64,000 nucleotides of DNA from CAZSLI01 sp964607705 (GTDB taxonomy: Bacteria > Actinomycetota > Coriobacteriia > Anaerosomatales > PHET01), in contig CAZSLI010000012.1 of NCBI GenBank assembly GCA_964607705.1, positions 15,246 through 79,245 of the forward strand, in the 5' to 3' direction. The notes beneath the pieces were generated by a model that did not search any database, was not told where the DNA came from, and worked only from the letters and a program-made list of their open reading frames with translations. Positions 41,801 to 48,888 of this stretch are shown one piece after another. The translations under genes and the position numbers were made by a program. The first letter of the stretch is position 1; each line of letters opens with the position of its first letter.

Positions 41801-43609
41801 TCACTGTGCGAACCGGAGCACCCGGTCGAGTTCGTCGGGGCTGACGACCCCCTCCTGCACCTTGGTGAGCCCGGAAGCGATCATCGGACGCATGCCGGCG
41901 GCATTCGCGGCCGCCTCGATCTCGGCCAGCGAGCCACCGCGCGCGATGACGGCGCGAACGGGCTCGGTGAACGGCAGCACCTCGTAGATCCCGGTCGCAC
42001 CCGCGAACCCCGTCTTGGAGCAGTTGGGGCAGCCGGTTCCTCGGCGTGTCGTCATGTTCTTATCGGCACCCGGGATGCCCGCCGTGAGCGGATTGCGCTC
42101 TTCGACCGCACAATTCGGGCAGTTGGTGCGTACGACGCGCTGACCCACGCCGAGCGTGAGTGCGCTCGCGAGCGACACGGGCTCTGCGCCCAGGTCGAGA
42201 AGCCGCCTGACAGCGCTCACGATCCCGCCTCCGGCGAACGTGAGGATGACGAGCTTGCCGAGACCCGCGGCCTCGATCGCAAGGTGGATGTCCTCCACGG
42301 ACTGGATCGAGTCGAGCGCCATGACGTCAGTGTCCTGTCGCATGCCGGCCGCGAAGTAGCCCTCGGCGCCGATCGGCTGACCGGGGCTCACGAGCACCTG
42401 CGCGACCGCCGGTATCTCGAAGTCGATGCTGCGCTCGACCGAGTACACGGTCTTGCCGACCTGCGCCGCGTGCTGCAGTAGCGCGTAGTAGGTCGACGAG
42501 CGACCGCCCGTCACCGGCGCGGCCACGAGCAGGATACCTCGTCCGCGCTCGACCATCGCGTACAGTGCGCGGCTCTCGGCGTCCGACATGCCCAGCTCGG
42601 AGAGGTCCTTTGGCTGGGGCTTCGCCGGGCTGATGGAGATGACGAGGCGCTGGCCGGCGACGGTGGGCACCGACGAGACGGTGAGCACGACTTGCTTGCC
42701 GGCGATCTCGGCATGCAGTCGACCGAGCGCCGGACGTTCGGCTGCTACCGCGCCGAGCTTCGCGTAGTTCTTGAAGCCGTCGATGAGCGGCTGCTGCATC
42801 GAGAGCGGCGCGCTGGCGATCTTCTCGAGCCGGCCGCGGATGCGGAAGACCAGAAAGAAGTCACTCTTGTACGGCAGGAGGTGGATGCGGCTCGCCTGCC
42901 GCTGCACCGCCTGCTCGAGGATGTCTGAGACGAGAAGCGCGACCTTGCGGTCGTCGGCGAAAGCGAGCACGTCCAAGTCGACTGCCGAGGGCCCGGCGGG
43001 CGCCTCAGACGCCACGACCTGCTCGACCGTCTGGACCGCCTGCGCCACCTCGACGGGTTCCTCGGTAGGCACCTCGAGGACCACGGGCGTCTCGTCGGCG
43101 AGCTCGAAGAAGTCTGCCGCCGAGATCTCGAGGTCCTCGGCAGGCAGGGGCATAGTTTCGTCAGCAGCCGGCGCGCCGAAGTACTGCACGATCGCGTCGG
43201 CCACCGCCGAACGGTCGCCGAGGACGGCGTCCATCTGGAAACCGAGCTGCTCCCCCACCTCGTCGAGCACGAAGATGTCGGCGGGGTCTCCTATGGCGAC
43301 GGTCAGCGTGCCCTCGATCTCGAAGAGCGGCAGCACGCCGTAGTGCCGGGCGATGGCGGCAGGAACGACTGCGAGCGCCTCGTCGTCGGGGGCGTAGCTC
43401 GCGAGGTCGACCCGGGGAAAGCCCATCTCGTCCTCGAGCACGGGGCCGAGCTGGCCGGGTGCGACGAGGCCGCGCTCGATAAGCTGTCGGCCCGCATCCG
43501 CATCACTCGGAGTAGCCGCGCGCACGGCTGAGGCCTGATCGGACGTCAGAACGCCCGTGCCGACCAACGCATCTATGACTCTGCTGGCGATTCCGCTGCT
43601 CTCGGGCAT
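41801..43609 (-). CDS. PilB/GspE-family pseudo-ATPase within chemosensory operon
   Basis: 602 aa with the layout of a type IV pilus or type II secretion motor: an MshEN/T2SSE-N domain (about 15-150), a Pro/Val/Glu linker, then the N2-CTE ATPase region. The catalytic signatures are gone. Walker A, normally GPTGSGKTTT, reads APVTGGRSST near residue 365. The Walker B GEIRD region reads LDSIQS and the His-box STLHTN reads LTFAGGG. The Asp-box glutamate (YSVERSIDF) and the zinc tetracysteine (NCPNC and GCPNC, about 500-535) remain. It is therefore predicted not to hydrolyse ATP and may act as a regulatory partner linking the chemosensory array to pilus motors. ATG 43609 is the chosen start. Confidence 0.87.
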   Translation of the reverse strand: MPESSGIASRVIDALVGTGVLTSDQASAVRAATPSDADAGRQLIERGLVAPGQLGPVLEDEMGFPRVDLASYAPDDEALAVVPAAIARHYGVLPLFEIEGTLTVAIGDPADIFVLDEVGEQLGFQMDAVLGDRSAVADAIVQYFGAPAADETMPLPAEDLEISAADFFELADETPVVLEVPTEEPVEVAQAVQTVEQVVASEAPAGPSAVDLDVLAFADDRKVALLVSDILEQAVQRQASRIHLLPYKSDFFLVFRIRGRLEKIASAPLSMQQPLIDGFKNYAKLGAVAAERPALGRLHAEIAGKQVVLTVSSVPTVAGQRLVISISPAKPQPKDLSELGMSDAESRALYAMVERGRGILLVAAPVTGGRSSTYYALLQHAAQVGKTVYSVERSIDFEIPAVAQVLVSPGQPIGAEGYFAAGMRQDTDVMALDSIQSVEDIHLAIEAAGLGKLVILTFAGGGIVSAVRRLLDLGAEPVSLASALTLGVGQRVVRTNCPNCAVEERNPLTAGIPGADKNMTTRRGTGCPNCSKTGFAGATGIYEVLPFTEPVRAVIARGGSLAEIEAAANAAGMRPMIASGLTKVQEGVVSPDELDRVLRFAQ

Positions 43610-43627
43610 GGATACCTTCCCGAGGCG

Positions 43628-44008
43628 CTAGCCCTGGGCCTTTTGCAGCTCTTCGGCGACGGCCGAAAGAAGCTTCTCAGGCTCGATGGGCTTGGTGAGG
43701 TACTGATTGGCGCCCGTGCGGATGCCCGTCGCCATCGCCTGCTCCTCGGTCTTGGCCGTGAGCATGATGATCGGGATGTTCTTGTACTTCTGGTCGAACT
43801 TCAGAAGCCTGCAGACCCGGTAGCCGTCGAGCTTGGGGAGCATGACGTCGAGAAGGATGAGGTCGGGCACTTCTGCCCGCGCCTTCTCGAGTGCGTCAGC
43901 GCCGTCGACGGCCGTGATGACCTCGTATCCACCCGACAGGAGGATGGCCTTGATCATCTCGAGGATGGTAGGGCTGTCGTCGACAGCGAGGATCCGTGCA
44001 TTGGCCAT
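43628..44008 (-). CDS. single-domain response regulator (CheY/PilG/PilH-like)
   Basis: 126 aa, a receiver domain only: ILAVDDSPTILEMIK, phospho-Asp in LILLDVMLPKLDG, Thr/Lys switch residues in IMLTAKTEEQA and YLTKPIEPEKL. It is likely phosphorylated by the CheA at 37105. No output domain is present, so it must act by protein contact, perhaps on the adjacent pseudo-ATPase or a pilus motor. ATG 44008, with GAGGGGAG about ten bases upstream, is preferred over TTG 44017, which abuts that site. Confidence 0.94.
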   Translation of the reverse strand: MANARILAVDDSPTILEMIKAILLSGGYEVITAVDGADALEKARAEVPDLILLDVMLPKLDGYRVCRLLKFDQKYKNIPIIMLTAKTEEQAMATGIRTGANQYLTKPIEPEKLLSAVAEELQKAQG

Positions 44009-44068
44009 GCCGTTCAATCTCCCCTCGTCCCTGTTCGTAACGTATATCGCCGCGAGAGCAGGGCGACC

Positions 44069-45616
44069 TTAGGAGCCCGTCCTCTTGCACTCTAGCAGAC
44101 TGCGCTCACACGTCTGAGCCAGCATATCGGGCTTGAATCCGCCGAGAAACGTCGTCCATGCGCCCTCGGGTTTGCTGTACAACGCCCGCAGCGTGTTCTC
44201 GTACGAGCGGCAGGCCTCGGCCTTGTTGCCACGCTGCTTCTGGATGTTCGCCATGGCGAAGTGCGCCAGGACGAAATCGCGGTCTATGTAGATGGTCTTC
44301 TTGTACTCGGCGAGCGCCCGCTCGAGATCGCCGCTCTGCTGGGCGATCACGCCGAGGATATAGCGCGCAGGTGCGGCAAGCGGGTTGACCGCCAGCACGG
44401 CGCGCGCCTGCTCGGCCGCTCCTTCGACGTCGCCCACGTCGGCCAGGGCAAAGGCGGCGACCACGTGAGCGTCGAGGTTCTCGGGCTGTACCGCGAGCGC
44501 CTGCTCGGCGAGGACGAGAGCCTCGCGTGGCTGTGCCTGCTCGAGGAGATCGTGCGCTCGGGCGACCAGATCCGCCACGCCCGCGCTGTCGAGCTTCGGC
44601 GACGCGGCCGGCACAGGTGGCGCGGCCACGGGCGGTTGCTCGACGACGCGCGGTACCCGCTTCGGGCGCGCGCTGGGTTCGGCGTCACCCCGACGCGCTC
44701 GGGGAGCGACGGGGCGCTCTTGGCGCCGTTTGGCTGCGATGTCGTCGAAGCGAAAACCTCGCTTGGCCAAGGGCTTCCGGTAGAGGAAGACCCCATCGAT
44801 CTCCACCGGCTCGAAGCGCTCGGAGACCGACGTCAGCGTCTCCGAGTGGCCGATGAACAAATAGCCGCCCGGGTTGAGTGCCTCGTAGAAGTTGTCGATG
44901 ACTCGCTTGGTCGACTCGATCCTGAAGTAGATCGTGACGTTGCGGCAGAAGATGACGTCCCAATTGCTCATCAATGCGAGCGGATATGGCTCCTTGATGA
45001 GGTTGTGGAAGTGGAACGACACCACGTCGCGTACCCTCTTGACGGGTCGGTGCCCGTCGTTGACCGGCTCGAACCACCGCTGGACCACACTCGGTTGCAG
45101 ATTCGCGACCGCTCGAGCGGGATAGATGCCGGCGCGCGCCCGGTCGAGCGCTTGTGTCGACACGTCGGTACCCACCACGTCGGAGCGGTAGCCGAGGCCT
45201 TCCAGCGCCGACTCGAGTACCGTCATCCCGACTGTGTAAGGCTCCTCGCCGGTGGAACACCCGGCCGACCAGACGCGGAACTGTTTGGCAGCGTCCTTGG
45301 GGCGACCGTCGAGGATCTCAGGGATGACTACGTCGCGGAAGGCCGTGAACTGAGCAGGGAACCGGAAGAAGCTCGTCTCGTTGATGGTGACGAGGTTCAT
45401 CAGTTCCTTGAACTCACTCTCGTCATGCGAGAGCAGCTTGAAGTAGTCGTTGTAGTCCGTGAAGTCGAAGCGCGTCGCTCGCGTCACGAGTGAGATGCGC
45501 AGCGAATCCGTCTTCGAGTCTTCGAGGAAGATGCCTGAGTGCTTGTGTATCCAGTCCCTGAAGAGCAAGAACTCTTCGGGAGTGAGGTCTTTTCGCAACC
45601 CTGTCTCGCGGGTCAT
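44069..45616 (-). CDS. cheR: chemotaxis methyltransferase CheR with TPR domain
   Basis: 515 aa. CheR N-domain (10-75) and SAM-binding methyltransferase (80-285): VTINETSFFRFP, the SAM loop SAGCSTGEEPYT, and FCRNVTIYFRIES. A basic Pro/Ala-rich linker (290-345) leads to three or more TPR repeats (about 345-500). TPR-bearing CheR (FrzF- and PilK-like) regulates its own activity or docks partners. The start ATG has AAAGGAAC upstream. Confidence 0.95.
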   Translation of the reverse strand: MTRETGLRKDLTPEEFLLFRDWIHKHSGIFLEDSKTDSLRISLVTRATRFDFTDYNDYFKLLSHDESEFKELMNLVTINETSFFRFPAQFTAFRDVVIPEILDGRPKDAAKQFRVWSAGCSTGEEPYTVGMTVLESALEGLGYRSDVVGTDVSTQALDRARAGIYPARAVANLQPSVVQRWFEPVNDGHRPVKRVRDVVSFHFHNLIKEPYPLALMSNWDVIFCRNVTIYFRIESTKRVIDNFYEALNPGGYLFIGHSETLTSVSERFEPVEIDGVFLYRKPLAKRGFRFDDIAAKRRQERPVAPRARRGDAEPSARPKRVPRVVEQPPVAAPPVPAASPKLDSAGVADLVARAHDLLEQAQPREALVLAEQALAVQPENLDAHVVAAFALADVGDVEGAAEQARAVLAVNPLAAPARYILGVIAQQSGDLERALAEYKKTIYIDRDFVLAHFAMANIQKQRGNKAEACRSYENTLRALYSKPEGAWTTFLGGFKPDMLAQTCERSLLECKRTGS

Positions 45617-45631
45617 TGCGGGTGAGTTCCT

Positions 45632-46378
45632 TTAGTCGGCCTGCAGTTCACCTGATGGTCCGACCTTCTCGACAAGCCCGCTCGCGTACATCCCATAGAG
45701 GATCCGGGCTGTCTCGAAGTCGTTGTAACCGGTCAACTCGACAAGTTCCCGAACGCTGCGATTGCCATGCAGATAGCACAGCAGCATCCATTCTCTGGGC
45801 TTGAGGTGGATCTCCGTGTTCTTAGCGCCCGGAGAAGACGCCATGGTGAAGCGCGTGTCGAGCGACGGGATCTTCTCCTTGATCTTGCGCCAAGTCTCGA
45901 GCCGCTTCCCCGCATCCGCCATCACGACGTCGACGGCCACCGAGATGCCGATGTCGCCCTCCGCGCACACCTCATCCGGCTCGAGCCGAAGTTCGCCCTC
46001 TTCCCAGCGCAGGAGGTCGAACAGGGCGTCGGAGACCTGGTCGCGCACGAAGCTCTCAAGAACCGTCGCCTCAAGGTAGCCTTCGTCGACCAGGATCTGG
46101 CCGAGCTTGCGGCCGGCCTTGTCCTTCTTCTGGATCTTCATCAGGCCCTGAGCCTGGCGCAGCTGCTTCTCGGAGATCACGCCGGCCTTGGTCAGCCGCT
46201 TGGCCACGGGCTCGATAGCGCCTCCCGAGGATGCGAAGAAGATCTGGCCGTCTCGGAAGCAGACCAGCCCTTCAGCGTCCGGTGCTGCGATATGAAGGAC
46301 GCCGCTCTTCGATCCGGTCTGCAGGAGCCGGAACATGTCGGTGAGGGAGAAGTCCCTGAGGTTGCCCTCGAGTGCCAC
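45632..46378 (-). CDS. DUF4388 (PATAN) domain protein
   Basis: 248 aa from GTG 46378, with GGAGG five bases before it. The N-terminal LEGNLRDFSLTDMFRLLQTGSKSG is a typical DUF4388/PATAN start, followed by a helical middle (KAGVISEKQLRQAQ, KLGQILVDEGYLEATVLESFVRDQV) and a winged-helix-like end (LCYLHGNRSVRELVELTGYNDFETARILYGM). PATAN proteins act in phototactic and surface-motility signalling, often through response regulators. First gene of the operon; an extended -10 (TGATAGGAT, 46449-46441) lies 63 bases upstream. Confidence 0.88.
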   Translation of the reverse strand: MALEGNLRDFSLTDMFRLLQTGSKSGVLHIAAPDAEGLVCFRDGQIFFASSGGAIEPVAKRLTKAGVISEKQLRQAQGLMKIQKKDKAGRKLGQILVDEGYLEATVLESFVRDQVSDALFDLLRWEEGELRLEPDEVCAEGDIGISVAVDVVMADAGKRLETWRKIKEKIPSLDTRFTMASSPGAKNTEIHLKPREWMLLCYLHGNRSVRELVELTGYNDFETARILYGMYASGLVEKVGPSGELQAD

Positions 46379-46406
46379 AGATGCCTCCGAGTGATGACGC
46401 GAAACG

Positions 46407-46449
46407 GCGCGCCTCAAGTGCCCGCAAAGGCGCGCACCTCATCCTATCA
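46407..46449 (-). promoter_or_regulatory. candidate promoter and leader hairpin of the chemosensory operon
   Basis: TGATAGGAT (46449-46441) is an extended -10. Just downstream in the transcript an 8-bp inverted repeat (GCGCGCCT, 46407-46414; AGGCGCGC, 46428-46435) forms a hairpin before the GTG start. The -10 is plausible; the role of the hairpin is unknown. Confidence 0.5.
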
Positions 46450-46503
46450 CGCAACACCTGTGAGCCGAGGACCCCTCCTGCACAGGGATCGCAGTCCGGA
46501 CGG

Positions 46504-47304
46504 CTACCTCGTCGGTCGCGCGATATCCAACGCGAGGGCGGACCCGAACGCTATAAGCAGCATGCCGATACTCCACCCGTAATCGATGAAGGAGCCACTC
46601 TCGTACAGGTTGTAGGTTTGCAGCCACGAGTAGCCTGCATCCGCGAGCGCGAGCACCACGACGCCCGCCGCCACCGTTCGCCACGGCCACGCGAGGATCC
46701 CGCGTCCGAGCGAACCGACGACCAGCGCGACGAACACCGCCGGTCCGAACAGCAGAAGGACGTCGGCCAGGGGGTAGTACGCGCTTACAAACTTCTCGGC
46801 AGCCGGAAGGTCTTGGGACAGCACATGCGGCGCGATGAGCCCGAACCACATCACGGCAGCGGCCACCAATGCGAGTGCGGCAGCTGTGATGGCGGGCCTC
46901 TTGAGATCGACGAGTGAGCGGTACGCCAGACCCGCCGACAGGACGCCCGCCGCGACCAGCGGATACTCGATCATGTAGAAGAGGTCGGGCGGCCCCGGGT
47001 AGGCGGGCTCGACCGCACGGATCACCTCGAAGTAGGTCCAGACGGCGTCGCCGATGGCGAAGGCGAGCACCCCCAAACCGATCAACAGCCAGGGCCGACC
47101 GACGGAGCCGGTTCCGAGCCTTTTCGAGACCCACAAGATCCAGACAGCGCTGACACCTACGACGAACAACTCGCCGAAGTCGGATAGGGCGATGACCCCG
47201 CTCTCCCCGCCCACGCCCATGGCGATGAGCGTGGCGATGAGCGCCACAACCACGAACCCGCCGAGAAGAAGCGCCCAGCTGCGGGCGGAGACTCTGAGGC
47301 TCAT
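46504..47304 (-). CDS. multi-pass membrane protein, unknown function
   Basis: 266 aa with about eight hydrophobic helices. Motifs between helices include GDAVWTYFEVIRA and PGPPDLFYMIEYPLVAAG, which resemble the integral membrane sensor module found in front of GGDEF and EAL domains in other bacteria. Here it stands alone without an output domain. It overlaps the 77-aa gene (ATGA) and is therefore co-translated with it. A link to the GGDEF-EAL gene at 48889 is possible but unproven. Confidence 0.8.
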   Translation of the reverse strand: MSLRVSARSWALLLGGFVVVALIATLIAMGVGGESGVIALSDFGELFVVGVSAVWILWVSKRLGTGSVGRPWLLIGLGVLAFAIGDAVWTYFEVIRAVEPAYPGPPDLFYMIEYPLVAAGVLSAGLAYRSLVDLKRPAITAAALALVAAAVMWFGLIAPHVLSQDLPAAEKFVSAYYPLADVLLLFGPAVFVALVVGSLGRGILAWPWRTVAAGVVVLALADAGYSWLQTYNLYESGSFIDYGWSIGMLLIAFGSALALDIARPTR

Positions 47305-47534
47305 GCGACCGCCGATCGCTCGAGCTCGCGCACGATCGAATCGATCACATTGGGGGGAGCGACAGGGGCGAGCAGCCGCCTGACGTTGCCCTCCAGCGCG
47401 GGCAGATCCGAGCGGTCGAGCGTGTCCGACGTCTTGCCGATGGAGAGCGCGGTTGCTCGCACGCAGGTGTCGGCGACCATGTCTCCGACGTACGGGGCAA
47501 GCGCGTCATGTACCGCTCCGGCCAACGTTGCCAC
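47301..47534 (-). CDS. 77-aa small protein, unknown function
   Basis: Starts with GTG 47534 after AAGGGGG at good spacing and ends in a four-base overlap with the membrane protein gene, so it is very probably expressed. Composition is helical, with one cysteine (DTCVRAT) and a C-terminal amphipathic segment (NVIDSIVRELERSA). No family recognised. Confidence 0.7.
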   Translation of the reverse strand: MATLAGAVHDALAPYVGDMVADTCVRATALSIGKTSDTLDRSDLPALEGNVRRLLAPVAPPNVIDSIVRELERSAVA

Positions 47535-47618
47535 TGAATTCCCCCTTCGCTAGGGCGATTCTAGCGTATAACGCCTGGCGTATCGCCCCCAGGGTTCTAT
47601 ACGCAGCCAGCGGCTCTG

Positions 47619-48479
47619 TCAGGCGTCGGTTAAGCCGAGCGATGCACGTGCGGCATCGAGGGCGCCCTCGAACCAGGCGACCTCCTCAGCGGTGGTGATG
47701 CCTCCGTCGTCGACGAGAACCATCGGGCCGGATCGAGCGAGATGAGCGGCGCTCTCCCCCGTTCGCCGTGCGCCCTGTGATGCGAGCGATTGGACGTCGA
47801 CCCCGCCGAGAGGCACCAGGCCCGCCGCGCGTGCCGCTGGTATGCATCCCGCCAGCTGGTCAGCGGTGAGCGAGCCGAAATGCAGTCCGGAGAACCCCGC
47901 GCGCCGCAGCGCGTCCATGAGGACACGCATGTCGCCGTCGGAGTGAAAGATCGTCGGGCCCGACGTGTGCGCCGCCACCAAGTGCTGATAGCACGGCATC
48001 AAGGCATCGAGGGCGAAGTCCGGCGCCACGAGCCATCCCGAGGGTCCGGCAAGCTCGTCGGCGATGAGCGCGACGTCCACTCCGAGGGCCTCGCCCACGC
48101 GGAGGTCGTTCATCGCCTCGTGAAGCGCCTCATCGAGCGCGGTCGCGATCGAGCCGGGATCGGCGGCTGAGCGCTTGATGACGTCGAGCCATCCCCTGTC
48201 CCGTGCGACGCGGCCTAGAACGCCCGTGACGGTCCACACCGACGCGACCTCGGCGTCGTGGAGGCGGGAAACGGCCTCCGGAGCCCAATCTTCCTCGGCA
48301 GGCACGAACACCAGGTCGAGCCGGAGCGCGCTGGCGACCGCCTCCAGGCCCTCGGCAACGTTCTCGATGCCACTGCCCCAGGTGAGCGAGCGCACGACCT
48401 GCGCCGGAACCCAGCCCAGCCCGGTGGCCCAGCCGCCGGCGCGGCCGGCGATCAACTCGCGAACGTCCTGTCTGCTCAC
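47619..48479 (-). CDS. UroD/MtaA-family protein
   Basis: 286 aa from GTG 48479, overlapping the upstream stop (GTGA). It has the uroporphyrinogen-decarboxylase-like barrel pattern of the MtaA/CmuA branch: ADELAGPSGWLVAP, then TIFHSDGDMRVLMDALRRAGFSGLHF and LVPLGGVDVQSL. FHSDGD takes the place of the HxCG zinc motif of methyl-cobamide:CoM methyltransferases and is found in corrinoid-related UroD homologues of anaerobes. True haem UroD is unlikely: no hem genes are adjacent and the arginine-rich N-terminal motif is absent. Substrate unknown. Confidence 0.75.
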   Translation of the reverse strand: MSRQDVRELIAGRAGGWATGLGWVPAQVVRSLTWGSGIENVAEGLEAVASALRLDLVFVPAEEDWAPEAVSRLHDAEVASVWTVTGVLGRVARDRGWLDVIKRSAADPGSIATALDEALHEAMNDLRVGEALGVDVALIADELAGPSGWLVAPDFALDALMPCYQHLVAAHTSGPTIFHSDGDMRVLMDALRRAGFSGLHFGSLTADQLAGCIPAARAAGLVPLGGVDVQSLASQGARRTGESAAHLARSGPMVLVDDGGITTAEEVAWFEGALDAARASLGLTDA

Positions 48480-48853
48480 GACCGCTGCTGCCCTCCAGCG
48501 TAGGCGTCCCACACGCGTTCTGCCTGCTGTTGCCATGCCCGACGCGGATCCGAGACGTCACATCCGAAGCGCTCCGCGATGAAGGTGAAGTAGCCGGCGC
48601 CCGGGATTCCATCGTCGGCGCGCACGACGAGTGAGGCGATGACGATGCCGCGCGCCGCGTACTCCTCGTCGTCCACTTCACCCAGCAGATCCATGATCAG
48701 CCGAGAACGCGCGGGCACTCTGCCTCCAAACACCCTGACCGCGACGTCGCTGTAGGTCACAGTGGCACGCTGGGCGGCAGCATCTACGAGCATCAGCCGC
48801 AATTCGCGCTTGGCGTGCAACCACTCGTCCGGCGTGGACTTGGGGCCGATCAT
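48476..48853 (-). CDS. 125-aa conserved-looking protein, unknown function
   Basis: Helical N-terminus (EWLHAKRELRLMLVDAAAQRATVTYSDVA), then GEVDDEEYAARGIVIASLVVRADDGIPGAGYFTFI and a C-terminal helix (RRAWQQQAERVWDAYA). The 'LVV..DDG.PG.GYF..A...G....D....W....E.V' pattern recurs in small proteins of many bacteria as far as I recall. A nucleic-acid-related role has been suspected for such proteins, but I cannot support one here. It is translationally coupled to the UroD-like gene. Confidence 0.72.
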   Translation of the reverse strand: MIGPKSTPDEWLHAKRELRLMLVDAAAQRATVTYSDVAVRVFGGRVPARSRLIMDLLGEVDDEEYAARGIVIASLVVRADDGIPGAGYFTFIAERFGCDVSDPRRAWQQQAERVWDAYAGGQQRS

Positions 48854-48888
48854 GGGATCCTCTCGCTGCGCAAGGCCGGTCGTAGATG

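Noticed and set aside
47619..48479. Call as haem-pathway uroporphyrinogen decarboxylase
   Set aside because: The N-terminal substrate arginine motif is missing and the metal-site segment is FHSDGD, pointing to the MtaA/CmuA side of the family; no hem genes are adjacent.
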